Position numbers and translations under genes: made by a program. From Clostridium_AD sp036569345 (lineage in GTDB: Bacteria > Bacillota > Clostridia > Clostridiales > Clostridiaceae), in NCBI RefSeq assembly GCF_036569345.1, contig NZ_DATCQT010000089.1, forward strand, positions 1-64,000: a DNA stretch of 64,000 nucleotides. The letters run 5' to 3'. Positions 8,960 through 18,093 of this stretch are shown here, one piece after another. Position 1 is the stretch's first letter, and the number at the start of each line of letters is the position of its first letter. The notes under the pieces were generated by a model, which was not told where the DNA came from, made no database searches, and was given only the letters and a program-made list of their open reading frames with translations.

Positions 8960-9250
8960 ATGATTACAAGTAAGCAAAGAAGTTACTTAAGAACTATTGC
9001 AAATCCATTACAACCTTTATTTCAGCTTGGAAAAGCTGGTGTAGAAGTTAATTTTTTAAAGCAGGTAGAGGATGCATTAGAGTCTAGAGAAATTATTAAA
9101 ATTAAAGTACTAAATAATAGTGGTCTAACTGCCAGGGAAGCTTCAGATATAATTTGTGAGGCAATAGGCGCAGAGGGAGTTCAAAGTATTGGTAGCAAAT
9201 GTGTATTTTACAAAAGGTCTTTAAAAAAGCCAACGATTGAATTACCATAA
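8960..9250 (+). CDS. yhbY: YhbY family CRM-domain RNA-binding protein
   Basis: 96 residues with the single CRM domain: ITSKQRSYLRTIANPLQPLF near the start and GxxG-type loop regions, with conserved GKAGV and IVKVLNNS-like segments. YhbY associates with pre-50S particles. AGGAGG lies 7 bases upstream of the ATG. Ends at a terminator that separates it from nadD. Confidence 0.9.
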   Translation: MITSKQRSYLRTIANPLQPLFQLGKAGVEVNFLKQVEDALESREIIKIKVLNNSGLTAREASDIICEAIGAEGVQSIGSKCVFYKRSLKKPTIELP

Positions 9251-9276
9251 AAGCATGTAACTTTACATGCTTTTTC
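9250..9276 (+). terminator. Intrinsic terminator after yhbY
   Basis: AAAAGCATGTAA and TTACATGCTTTTT form a near-perfect stem with a 2-3 base loop and a T run; it would also work on the other strand. Confidence 0.85.
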
Positions 9277-9365
9277 CTCTATTTAAAATTAGAAATTTGT
9301 GTTAATATACAGCTCCGCAGGAGATGATTTGAGGAGCCTTATTATAATATAAAGAAGGTGTTACA

Positions 9366-9965
9366 GTGAAAAAAGCCATCTTTGGAGGAACATTTGACCC
9401 AATTCACATAGGCCATGTTCATATTGCCTATGAAGCATTATATAATTTACATTTGGATAAAATTTTATTCATGCCGGCAGGCAACCCACCTAACAAACTT
9501 AATGAAAAAATTACAAATTCTCAAATTAGATATGATTTAGTTAAAAAAGCAATAGAATGCGAAAGCGACTTTGAAATAAGTGATTATGAAATAAAAAAGA
9601 AGGAAAATAGTTATACCTACGAGACTATTGAACTTTTTAGTAAATCACAGCGTAAGACAGAGTGGTATTTTTTAATTGGTGTTGATAGCTTAATGGATTT
9701 AAATAATTGGAAAAATGTAGGAAGAATACTGGATAATTGTAAGCTTGTGGTTTATAATAGGGCAGGATTTACAGTGGAAGAAGTATTAAAACAAAAAAAA
9801 TATGTAGAACAAAAATTTAACAAGGAAATAATTTTTCTTGATATGTCAATTATAGACATATCTTCAACAAAAATTAGAAAAAACATAAAACAAGGTAAAA
9901 ATGTTAACTACATGCTTCCTGGAGGAGTGGGGACGATTATTGATAAACTTCATCTATATAAATAG
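9366..9965 (+). CDS. nadD: Nicotinate-nucleotide adenylyltransferase
   Basis: 199 residues with the nucleotidyltransferase signatures GGTFDPIHIGH at the N-terminus and SSTKIRKNI near residue 165. It makes deamido-NAD from nicotinate mononucleotide and ATP. GTG start with AGAAGGTG just upstream. Followed by yqeK, the usual arrangement in Firmicutes. Confidence 0.95.
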   Translation: MKKAIFGGTFDPIHIGHVHIAYEALYNLHLDKILFMPAGNPPNKLNEKITNSQIRYDLVKKAIECESDFEISDYEIKKKENSYTYETIELFSKSQRKTEWYFLIGVDSLMDLNNWKNVGRILDNCKLVVYNRAGFTVEEVLKQKKYVEQKFNKEIIFLDMSIIDISSTKIRKNIKQGKNVNYMLPGGVGTIIDKLHLYK

Positions 9966-10038
9966 GAACTAATATAAAAATAGAAACTAAATAATCGAAA
10001 ATTATTTTATACTTTGTAGGAATGCTAGGGGGATTTAA

Positions 10039-10626
10039 ATGTGGAATGATAAAGAGATGCTTAATTATTTGCAAATAAATTTAAAAGAAAGTAGACTCAA
10101 ACATAGTTTAAGTGTTAGTGATACTGCAGTGACACTAGCAACTATTTATGGACAAAATATAGAAAAGGCACGAATTGCAGGATTAGTACATGATTGTGCA
10201 AAAAATATGACAGATGCACAGCTTGTAAAAGTGGCTATAGAGTATAAAATAGATATAGATGAAATATATAAACAGAATCCATCAATTTTGCATGGACTAG
10301 TGGGAAGTATAATAGCTAGAACAGTAATGGGGATTTTAGATCAGGATATTCTAAATGCCATTTGCTATCATACTACCGGCAGAAAAAATATGAGTATTTT
10401 GGAGAAGATAATTTATATTGCGGATTATATCGAACCATTAAGGAAATTTAATGGGGTAGAGGAATTAAGAAACTTAAGTAAGATAGATTTAGATGCTGCA
10501 ATAATACAATCGCTTGAAAATACAATAAAATATGTTATAAGTCAAAAGGGATTATTGCATATAGATACAATAGATGCAAGAAATTATTTATTAAGTAAAC
10601 AAAGTGGGGGAAAGTATGAAAAATGA
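10039..10626 (+). CDS. yqeK: YqeK family HD-domain diadenosine tetraphosphatase
   Basis: 195 residues with HD-superfamily metal ligands: H in RLKHSLSV, the HD pair in GLVHDCAKNM (about residue 50), H in NPSILHGLVG and D in IIYIADYIEP. Members of the family hydrolyse Ap4A symmetrically to ADP. Start ATG has AGGGGGA upstream. Its last 11 bases overlap the LCP gene, implying coupled translation. The rsfS gene that often follows this cluster is not present here. Confidence 0.9.
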   Translation: MWNDKEMLNYLQINLKESRLKHSLSVSDTAVTLATIYGQNIEKARIAGLVHDCAKNMTDAQLVKVAIEYKIDIDEIYKQNPSILHGLVGSIIARTVMGILDQDILNAICYHTTGRKNMSILEKIIYIADYIEPLRKFNGVEELRNLSKIDLDAAIIQSLENTIKYVISQKGLLHIDTIDARNYLLSKQSGGKYEK

Positions 10627-11893
10627 GAAAAAACGAAAAAAGATAGTTAATTATAAAAGGTTTGCTATTGTTACTATTAGTTTTTTGGTGATAGTTTGTG
10701 TTTTGATTTTTGCGGGTTTTTATTTCTACTTATCCAAACTTAATAATAATGCAGTAGATTTATCTAAAAAAGATATAACATCTAAACTGAGCCAGGCTGA
10801 GTTAGACAAAATAAGTAATGATGGAGGATCTTGCAATATACTTGTTATGGGTGTAGATATAGGTACTCCAGGTGCTACCAATGATGATGATCCGAAGAGG
10901 ACAGACACAATGATATTAGCACATTATAATGCGAAAGATAAAAAGATTAGTTTAGTTTCTATTCCGAGAGATACCTTAATTCAAATAAATGGAAAAAATC
11001 AAAAAATTAATGCTGCCCATGCTGTTGGTGGTGTGACTTCAGCAGTTAAAGCTGTAGAAGAATTATTAGGTATTAAAGTTGACTACTATGCCAAAATTGA
11101 TTATGAAGGATTTAGAAAAGTGATTGATGCTATTGGTGGCTTGGATATGGAGATAACAAGGACAATGAATTATGATGACCCAACGCAAGATTTGAGCATT
11201 CATTTTGTAAAGGGTACAACAGTTCATTTAGATGGCAAAAAAGCTGAAGAATTCTTTAGATGGAGAAAAAATAATGATGGTACTGGTTTAGTAGATGGGG
11301 ATCTAGGGAGAATAAAAATTCAACAAATGTTTATTAGTAAGCTTATGGAAAAAATAAAAAGTCCTAGTATAATAATCAAGATTCCAAGTATTTTATCAGC
11401 AATTCAAAGCTATGTAGAAACTAATATGGATGCAAACGGTATACTTAAGTATGGATACTTATTTGCTACTATAGGTAAAGATAAGATTTCTATGGATACT
11501 ATGAAAGGTGAATCAAAGTATATAAATAATGTATCATATGTAGTATATGATGAAGCTCAGAATAAAGATATTATTTCAAAATTAAATGATAGTCAAGTAC
11601 AGAATATAGATAAGTCAAAGTTTAAAATTAAGGTACTTAATGGTACAAAGAAATCAGGGTTAGCGAGTGATTTTTCAAAATATATTTCAGAAAAAGGCTA
11701 TAATAAGGCTGTAACAGATAATGGTGCACCTACTAGTAAAAGCAAAATTATAGTATACAATGGCAGTGAAGATATAAAAGCTGACCTAATAAAAGATTTT
11801 AAAATAGACAATATTGAGTTTTTATCGTCAAAAGAGGAGAATTTTGATATAATAGTCTTGTTAGGTGAAGATCATGAATACATGTATAAATAG
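10616..11893 (+). CDS. LytR-CpsA-Psr (LCP) family cell-envelope glycopolymer transferase
   Basis: 425 residues with a short basic N-terminus, one membrane helix (about residues 15-40) and an exterior LCP domain: RTDTMILAHYNAK, SLVSIPRDT, and the DGDLGRIKIQQ motif with its Arg. The C-terminal ~90 residues look like the LytR_C domain (IKVLNGTKKSGLA). LCP enzymes attach teichoic acid-type polymers to peptidoglycan. The ATG at 10616 follows GTGGGGGAAAG and overlaps yqeK. Confidence 0.9.
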   Translation: MKNEKKRKKIVNYKRFAIVTISFLVIVCVLIFAGFYFYLSKLNNNAVDLSKKDITSKLSQAELDKISNDGGSCNILVMGVDIGTPGATNDDDPKRTDTMILAHYNAKDKKISLVSIPRDTLIQINGKNQKINAAHAVGGVTSAVKAVEELLGIKVDYYAKIDYEGFRKVIDAIGGLDMEITRTMNYDDPTQDLSIHFVKGTTVHLDGKKAEEFFRWRKNNDGTGLVDGDLGRIKIQQMFISKLMEKIKSPSIIIKIPSILSAIQSYVETNMDANGILKYGYLFATIGKDKISMDTMKGESKYINNVSYVVYDEAQNKDIISKLNDSQVQNIDKSKFKIKVLNGTKKSGLASDFSKYISEKGYNKAVTDNGAPTSKSKIIVYNGSEDIKADLIKDFKIDNIEFLSSKEENFDIIVLLGEDHEYMYK

Positions 11894-11944
11894 CTTGTAA
11901 GAAGATAATTAACTAAGCGCATATAACAATTAGGAGGAGAAAAA

Positions 11945-12325
11945 ATGGAAAAACTTATTATAAGTACAAGTAAGGCACCAGCAGCACTTGGACCATATTC
12001 TCAAGCAGTAAAAGTTGGGAATCTATTATATACTTCAGGGCAATTAGCAATAAATGCTGCTACTGGAGAATTTATAAATGATGATATAAAAAAAGCTACA
12101 GCACAATCTTTAGAAAATGTAAAAGCTATATTAGAGGAAGCTGGTACTACATTAGATAAGGTAGTAAAAACACTAGTTTTCTTAAAGGATATGAATGATT
12201 TTGCTGAAATGAATGAAGTATACTCTTTATATTTTGGCACTAATCCTCCAGCAAGATCTTGCGTTCAGGCAGGAAAACTTCCCAAGGATGCAATAATAGA
12301 AATAGAAGTAATTGCAATTGCCTGA
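11945..12325 (+). CDS. ridA: RidA/YjgF family enamine/imine deaminase
   Basis: 126 residues with the family pattern APAALGPYSQAVKVGNLLYTSGQ at the start and PARSCVQAGKLPKDAIIEIE at the end, including the substrate-binding Arg (PARS). RidA clears reactive 2-aminoacrylate released by PLP enzymes. TAGGAGGAG lies just upstream. The 3' end overlaps the next gene by 14 bases. Confidence 0.95.
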   Translation: MEKLIISTSKAPAALGPYSQAVKVGNLLYTSGQLAINAATGEFINDDIKKATAQSLENVKAILEEAGTTLDKVVKTLVFLKDMNDFAEMNEVYSLYFGTNPPARSCVQAGKLPKDAIIEIEVIAIA

Positions 12326-13274
12326 TAATAAATTAACCTATGTGGTTCGTGAAGATATTAAAGAAGTAAAATTAAGAGATTATTTGAAGTATGCAGAGAA
12401 GTTGTCTGGTAGATTTATAAAAGGTTCAGGTCTTACTGGAAAAATAAGTGTAAATGATAAAGTGGTTAAGTTAAATCATAGAATAAGTTCAAAGGACATA
12501 ATAGAAATTGATATGAAGAAAGACGAGCATCAAAACATTGAACCCGAAAAGATGGATATAGATGTGGTATATGAGGATATAGACCTTATTGTTGTAAATA
12601 AGAGACCAGGCATAGTGGTTCATCCAACTCGCGGGTACCCTTATGGAACTCTTGCCAATGGTGTTTTATATTATTTCAAAGAAAAAGGTGAAAATTGCAT
12701 TGTAAGACTAGTGAGTAGATTAGATATGGATACTTCAGGTCTTATAATAATTGCAAAAAACCAATTTTCACATATGGCGTTAGCTAGGGATATGCACAGC
12801 AACTTAGCACAGAGCAAAGACAAAAGTGGTGAAGACATTCATGACAAGACTTTAGAGAAGAGTTATATGGCTATTGTACATGGCAATATGAAAGAAAAGT
12901 CTGGTACTATTGATTTACCTATTGGAAACCCAAATGAAGATAGTGCAAAAAGAGAAGTCTGGGAAGATGGGCAAAGAAGTATAACTCATTACCAAGTTGT
13001 TGAATCTTTTAAAAATGCTGATTTGTTAAAAGTTACACTGGAAACAGGTAGAACACATCAAATTCGTGTTCATTTAAGTCATATTGGGCATCCGCTTTAT
13101 GGGGACAGCCTTTATGGAACAAGCGAGCCTAATTACATTGATAGGCAGGCACTACATGCTTATAAATTAATTATCCCACATCCAAGAACTGGTGAGAAGC
13201 TTATATTAGAGTCGAAAATCCCAGAAGATATGGAGAATTTGGTAAGTAAATTAAAAGCTGAGAGTGACATATAA
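12312..13274 (+). CDS. RluA-family pseudouridine synthase
   Basis: 320 residues. The N-terminal ~90 residues form an S4-like RNA-binding region (LRDYLKYAEKLSGRFIKGSG); the catalytic core has RLDMDTSGLIIIAKN, whose Asp is the nucleophile, and the RTHQIRVHLSHIGHPLYGD motif. It isomerises uridines in rRNA or tRNA; the exact target (RluD-, RluC- or TruC-like) cannot be told from sequence. The start is unclear: TTG at 12312 lies inside ridA without a good ribosome binding site; GTG at 12342 is an alternative. Confidence 0.88.
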   Translation: MQLPDNKLTYVVREDIKEVKLRDYLKYAEKLSGRFIKGSGLTGKISVNDKVVKLNHRISSKDIIEIDMKKDEHQNIEPEKMDIDVVYEDIDLIVVNKRPGIVVHPTRGYPYGTLANGVLYYFKEKGENCIVRLVSRLDMDTSGLIIIAKNQFSHMALARDMHSNLAQSKDKSGEDIHDKTLEKSYMAIVHGNMKEKSGTIDLPIGNPNEDSAKREVWEDGQRSITHYQVVESFKNADLLKVTLETGRTHQIRVHLSHIGHPLYGDSLYGTSEPNYIDRQALHAYKLIIPHPRTGEKLILESKIPEDMENLVSKLKAESDI

Positions 13275-13316
13275 AAAAGCAACAGGTACATTTTAATGCA
13301 CCTGTTGCTTTTTATA
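13274..13316. terminator. Bidirectional terminator between the RluA gene and dacF
   Basis: AAAAAGCAACAGGT and ACCTGTTGCTTTTT form a 14-bp stem with A and T tracts on both sides, serving the converging genes. Confidence 0.9.
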
Positions 13317-13318
13317 TG

Positions 13319-14599
13319 TCACCTTTTATTATTTAAATTGTCTATGAATCTCTTTAATTTTGTTTTTCTTCTTCTTCTCTTTATATTTAATCCTCTAAGA
13401 ATTAATAATATTACTAATGCAATCGCTACATATTTTAATATGCTTATTAATTTAGGGTTATTTAAATTATTATTTAAAAATGAATTGCTAACGACTGGGA
13501 TTTTCTTAGAATAATCCATTCCACTAGTTAAATCTAAAGTGTAAGAATTCTCACCAAAAACAATTGTAGCCTTACTTATAAGATCACCTTTCTTAAATGA
13601 TGATAAATCTTTCTTATTTTGCTCAGTTGTAACAGTTGCTGTTGAAGTTGAATTTTTAGCTTTAAGAATGTAAAGATCTTTTGAGGCAAGTAGTGGAACT
13701 GACGTACCATCCCCTAAAGTTAATTTCGATACAACATCATTCTTTTTAAACTGTTTAGAAAGTTCAAAATTATCGAATCCATAATTTAATAGTTTTATAC
13801 TGTCCGGAAAAAAAGTCTTTTTAGAGTCGTGTACAAGAGCTACTATAAGCTTTTGCCCATTTCTAGTGGCTACGGCTATATAAGAATGTTTTGATTGAAT
13901 AGTATATCCTGTCTTTCCACCTTCACTATCTGGATAATAGTATCGGTCATCCTTTTGTATTAGTCTATTCTCATTCCAAAGAGGACGTTGTAGCTTAGAT
14001 TTATTTGTTGCTGCCATTTTATATGTAGGAGTTGTTGCTATCACCTTGTATTCTTTATGTTTCGTAAGTTCTTGCATAATTAAAGATAAAGCGTACGCTG
14101 AAGTTTTATGATTAATATTATATAGACCGTTTGGATTTACAAAATTAGTATTTTTGCAACCTAAAGAAGCTGCTCTTTCATTCATAAGTTTTGCAAATTT
14201 TTCTGTAGAGCCACTTATATGTTCTGCTAAGGCTACTGCGCAATCATTAGCAGATGCTAATATTAAACCATATAACAATTCTTTTACAGAAATTTTTTCG
14301 CCTTCAACTAGATATATTCTTGAGCCTTCAGTCAGCGAAGCATTTTTACTTACTGTTACTATATCATCTAATTTAGAGTTTTCGAGTACTAGAAGTATAG
14401 TCATTATCTTAGTGGTGGAAGCTGGAGGGTAAGCAGAATCCTTGTTTTTCTCATAAAGTATTTTACCAGTAGTAGCATCGAGCAGGACAACACTATCAGC
14501 GGACACTGATGGTGGTGTGGCTACTGTAGCTTTGACGGCTGGGATTACATTAAAAAGTAAAAAAAATGATGCGAAAACTATTGCGATTAATTTTTTCAT
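13319..14599 (-). CDS. dacF: D-alanyl-D-alanine carboxypeptidase (DacF/PBP5 type)
   Basis: 426 residues: signal peptide (about 1-25), peptidase S11 domain with SxxK (STTK), SxN (SAND) and KTG (GGKTGY) motifs, a PBP5-type C-terminal beta domain and a C-terminal membrane helix followed by basic residues (RRRRKTKLK). It trims pentapeptides in peptidoglycan; DacF-type enzymes act in spore cortex formation in Bacillus. The ATG has GGAGGCAAC upstream on the minus strand. It stands alone, divergent from comEA. Confidence 0.93.
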   Translation of the reverse strand: MKKLIAIVFASFFLLFNVIPAVKATVATPPSVSADSVVLLDATTGKILYEKNKDSAYPPASTTKIMTILLVLENSKLDDIVTVSKNASLTEGSRIYLVEGEKISVKELLYGLILASANDCAVALAEHISGSTEKFAKLMNERAASLGCKNTNFVNPNGLYNINHKTSAYALSLIMQELTKHKEYKVIATTPTYKMAATNKSKLQRPLWNENRLIQKDDRYYYPDSEGGKTGYTIQSKHSYIAVATRNGQKLIVALVHDSKKTFFPDSIKLLNYGFDNFELSKQFKKNDVVSKLTLGDGTSVPLLASKDLYILKAKNSTSTATVTTEQNKKDLSSFKKGDLISKATIVFGENSYTLDLTSGMDYSKKIPVVSNSFLNNNLNNPKLISILKYVAIALVILLILRGLNIKRRRRKTKLKRFIDNLNNKR

Positions 14600-14749
14600 A
14601 CGTTGCCTCCCAGTTTTTCAATATTTATATTATATCAAAAAAATCCTATCTTTACGATAGTATTCATAGAAAGTTGTCAATAATTTTATATAGGAGCACA
14701 AAACAATTACTAATTGGTTTGTATTCAAAGAGATTGAGAAGGAGGAATT

Positions 14750-15445
14750 ATGAAAAATAAAGAAAAAATAATTGGTTCTATAGTTATTTTGTGTTTAAGT
14801 ATTATCTTTATAATTGTTGGATACTCAGTATCAAAGCCAAAAGAAAATGTAAATTCTACGGATTACACAGATGTTTTTACTGATGTTGCCAAACCAATAG
14901 AAAAAAAAGATGCAGAAGCTGTTATTTCATCTGGATCAGATACTACAGCGAAAAGTAAAATTATCATCGAAGATATTAATATTAAAGTAGATATAAAGGG
15001 TGCCATAAAAAATCCTGGTGTTTATGAAATAAAAAAAGGAAGTAGAGTAACTGATCTTATAAAACTAGCAGGTGGTGGAACGCCTGCTGCTGATCTTGAT
15101 TCGACCAATCTTTCTTCAAAATTAAATGATGAAGACTGTATTGTGATAAATACAAAGGGAGAGGCAAATAAATTGCAAACTGTTCAAAGTCCAACCAATA
15201 ATTCTGTAAGTTCAAGTTCAGACTCAAGTTCTAATAGCAAAGAAGGAAATGCTATTATTAATATAAATACTGCAAGCAAAGAAGAATTAATGACTCTTAC
15301 AGGTATAGGGGATGTTAAAGCTGATGTTATTATTGAATATAGAAAGACGAATGGGGGGTTTAAGTCTGTTCAGGAACTAACAAAAGTAGGTGGAATTGGA
15401 GAAAAGACCTTAAGCAAATTTATCGATAAGATAGACATAAAGTAG
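14750..15445 (+). CDS. comEA: ComEA-like helix-hairpin-helix DNA-binding membrane protein
   Basis: 231 residues: N-terminal membrane anchor (about 7-27), SLBB domain (IKVDIKGAIKNPGVYEIKKG), a Ser/Asn-rich linker and a C-terminal pair of helix-hairpin-helix motifs (NTASKEELMTLTGIGDVKA and KVGGIGEKTLSKF). ComEA binds incoming DNA at the cell surface during transformation. comEC, its channel partner, is at 45 kb in this window rather than next to it. AAGGAGG lies just upstream of the ATG. Confidence 0.9.
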   Translation: MKNKEKIIGSIVILCLSIIFIIVGYSVSKPKENVNSTDYTDVFTDVAKPIEKKDAEAVISSGSDTTAKSKIIIEDINIKVDIKGAIKNPGVYEIKKGSRVTDLIKLAGGGTPAADLDSTNLSSKLNDEDCIVINTKGEANKLQTVQSPTNNSVSSSSDSSSNSKEGNAIININTASKEELMTLTGIGDVKADVIIEYRKTNGGFKSVQELTKVGGIGEKTLSKFIDKIDIK

Positions 15446-15498
15446 CTAATGGTATAAAATTATAGTTATAAAATTATTAAGTTTAAGGAGGTTTTAAA

Positions 15499-16527
15499 AT
15501 GGATAAGAGACTTACAGAGTTATCAAAAACCTCTGGCTGAGCTGCAAAAATAGGGCCGGAGGCCTTATCGAAGATATTAAAAAAATTACCTAAAATGGAA
15601 AGCGAAAACCTAATTGTTGGAATAGAAACAAATGATGATGCAGCAGTATACAAATTAAGTGATGAAATTGCAGTTATTCAAACATTAGACTTTTTTACAC
15701 CTGTGGTAGATGACCCTTATACCTTTGGGCAAATAGCAGCAGCAAATTCATTAAGTGACGTGTATGCTATGGGAGGGAAACCAACATTAGCATTAAATAT
15801 AGTATGTTTTCCTAATTGTTTAAATACGGATATACTTGGAGAAATTTTAAAAGGTGGGGCAGATAAAGTAATAGAAGCTGGGGCAATAGTAATGGGTGGG
15901 CATTCTGTGCAGGATGATGAACCTAAATATGGCCTATCAGTGATGGGAATAGTGCATCCAGATAAGGTGTTAAAAAACTATGGCTGCAAAGTAGGAGAAG
16001 TGTTAATATTAACAAAACCTCTTGGCCTAGGCATAATTATTACAGCAATAAAAGCTGAAATGGCATCAAAAGAGGCTTATGACATTGCAGTTAATGTTAT
16101 GAAAACTTTGAATAAATATGCTGGAGAAATCATTGTAGAGCATGAGATAAGTGCCTGTACTGATATAACAGGTTTTGGTATTATGGGTCATTGCTATGAA
16201 ATGGCAAGTGGATCTAACATAAGCCTAAAATTATATAAAGACAAAATACCATACATAAAAGAGGCTAAAGAGTACGCAAAGATTGGATTAGTGCCTGCAG
16301 GTAGTTATAATAATAAAGCATACTTAGAAGGTAAATATGAGCTTAGAAACGTGCCGGAGTGGCTTGGTGATATATTATTTGATCCTCAGACTTCAGGAGG
16401 ACTTTTAGTATCCTGTGCATTGCCAGATGTGGAAAGGCTTATGAGTAAGTTAAATCAGTTAGAAATAAAATCACAAATTATTGGTGAAGTAATCCCAATG
16501 CAAGATAAATATATAATTGTGGAGTAA
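15499..16527 (+). CDS. selD: Selenide, water dikinase SelD, itself a selenoprotein (in-frame UGA = Sec14)
   Basis: 342 residues when the TGA at 15538-15540 is read as selenocysteine. The frame runs from ATG 15499 (AAGGAGG upstream) through LTELSKTSGU(Sec)AAKIGP, where Sec takes the place of the catalytic Cys in the family motif SxGCxxK, and continues without interruption. The rest shows EETNDDAAVY-type ATP-binding and DPQTSGGLL motifs of the AIR synthase fold. SelD makes selenophosphate for Sec-tRNA synthesis by SelA. A hairpin beginning about 9 bases after the TGA fits a bacterial SECIS. Reading from the later ATG at 15595 would lose the catalytic segment. Confidence 0.95.
15541..15572 (+). 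promoter_or_regulatory. Bacterial SECIS element of selD
   Basis: Directly after the UGA, ATAGGGCC (15550-15557) pairs with GGCCTTAT (15561-15568) around a GGA apex. SelB's C-terminal winged helices bind such a hairpin within about 40 bases of the UGA. Position and size fit; binding is inferred. Confidence 0.75.
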
Positions 16528-16570
16528 ATAAATTTTTCATATTATAATGTTACTGGTGGTTAATTAACAG

Positions 16571-16636
16571 CACCATAGGTGATAAATAGCACCATAGGTG
16601 ATAAATAGCACCATAGGTGATTTAGCACCGCAGGTG
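16571..16636 (+). repeat. Four short tandem palindromic units between selD and selA
   Basis: CACCATAGGTG occurs at 16571, 16590 and 16609 and as CACCGCAGGTG at 16626, with 19, 19 and 17 base spacing and TAGCACC-N-GGTGAT flanks. Each unit is an inverted repeat (CACC...GGTG). It may be an operator array, or slippage-generated filler; no function is known to me. Confidence 0.9.
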
Positions 16637-16670
16637 ATTAATTAAGATAATAAATATGGGGAGAATTACC

Positions 16671-18050
16671 ATGAATAAAGAATTATTAAGAGAGTTACCT
16701 AAGGTAGATGAACTACTTTGTCATGAAGCTATAAAAGTCGAGTTGAAATCTAGCATGAGAGTTCTTGTATTAGACGCTTTAAGAGAGACTATAGAAGCTT
16801 ATAGAAAAAGGATTTTAAATGATGAAATTAAGTTTTTAACAAAGGCAGAAATAATAATTGATTCTATTAAATTGCTAAATAAAAAAAACAGTCCAAAACT
16901 CAGAAAAGTTATAAATGGTACAGGAACTGTTCTGCACACAAACTTAGGAAGATCACTTTTATCAAAGGGTGCAATAGAAATGGTAATTGGTGTATCTGAA
17001 AATTATAATAACCTTGAATATGATATAGAAAAAGGTGAAAGAGGATCGAGGTATTCACATATAGAGGACATTTTAAAAAAAATAACTGGCGCAGAGGCTG
17101 CAATGGTTGTAAATAACAACGCAGCTGCAGTAATGCTCGCGCTAGATACTTTATGTAGGGGTAAGGACGTTATAGTATCTAGAGGACAATTAGTGGAAAT
17201 AGGTGGATCTTTTAGAATTCCTGATGTTATGGAATTTAGTGGAGCCCACCTTGTAGAAGTAGGCACAACTAATAGAACTCATTTATACGATTATGAAGAT
17301 AATATAAGCGAAAATACAGGAGTACTTTTAAAAGTACACACTTCTAATTTTAAAGTTATGGGGTTTACGCAAGAAGTGACTATAGAAGAATTATTAAAGA
17401 TAGGATACAAAAACAACATACCAGTAGTTGAAGACATGGGAAGTGGAGTGCTTATAGATTACTCTAAATATGGATTTGCGTATGAACCAACAGTTCAAGA
17501 GAGTATAAGAAAAGGTATAGATGTAGTGACCTTTAGTGGAGACAAGATGTTAGGTGGCCCTCAATCTGGAATAATAGTAGGTAAAAAGAAGTACATTGAT
17601 AGGATGAGGAAAAATCAATTAACTAGGGCGCTAAGAATAGATAAAATGACCTTGGCGGCGTTAGAAGGTACGTTACATTATTATTTAGATGAGGCAGAGG
17701 CTATTAAAAACATACCAACTTTAAATATGCTTTTATGTTCTAAGGAAATTCTTAAGAAACGAGCGCAAAAACTGAAAAGAAGACTTCAAAATAAAACTGA
17801 TAAATTTACGTTCACTATAGACAACGACTATTCAATGGTTGGAGGAGGATCCATGCCTCTTGAGAAAATGGAAACATATGTTATAAAAATAAAAAGTGAA
17901 AGTTTTACATCGCAAAGAATAGAAGAGACTCTACGAATGAATGAGGTAGCTATAATCACAAGAATTAATAATGATCAAGTGATAATAGATCTTAGGACCT
18001 TATTTGAAAAGGATTATGGAATTATAACTAATGCTTTTGAAAACATGTAA
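16671..18050 (+). CDS. selA: L-seryl-tRNA(Sec) selenium transferase
   Basis: 459 residues of the PLP fold-type I family: NGTGTVLHTNLGRSLLS near residue 90, EAAMVVNNNAAAVML, and the PLP lysine in FSGDKMLGGPQSGI. SelA converts Ser-tRNA(Sec) into Sec-tRNA(Sec) using selenophosphate. The ATG at 16671 is chosen over the in-frame ATG at 16656 because GGGGAG at 16658 provides the ribosome binding site. Lies between selD and selB. Confidence 0.96.
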   Translation: MNKELLRELPKVDELLCHEAIKVELKSSMRVLVLDALRETIEAYRKRILNDEIKFLTKAEIIIDSIKLLNKKNSPKLRKVINGTGTVLHTNLGRSLLSKGAIEMVIGVSENYNNLEYDIEKGERGSRYSHIEDILKKITGAEAAMVVNNNAAAVMLALDTLCRGKDVIVSRGQLVEIGGSFRIPDVMEFSGAHLVEVGTTNRTHLYDYEDNISENTGVLLKVHTSNFKVMGFTQEVTIEELLKIGYKNNIPVVEDMGSGVLIDYSKYGFAYEPTVQESIRKGIDVVTFSGDKMLGGPQSGIIVGKKKYIDRMRKNQLTRALRIDKMTLAALEGTLHYYLDEAEAIKNIPTLNMLLCSKEILKKRAQKLKRRLQNKTDKFTFTIDNDYSMVGGGSMPLEKMETYVIKIKSESFTSQRIEETLRMNEVAIITRINNDQVIIDLRTLFEKDYGIITNAFENM

Positions 18051-18093
18051 AATAGCTTGTATATGAATATTGTTTTGGAAAGAGGCTACTTAT

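Noticed and set aside
15499..15594. selD interrupted by a nonsense codon (pseudogene)
   Set aside because: The TGA sits at the catalytic Cys/Sec site, is followed by a SECIS-like hairpin, and the full Sec machinery is adjacent.
16571..16636. CRISPR array
   Set aside because: Units are 11 bases with 6-8 base gaps that are themselves repeated, and there are no cas genes.
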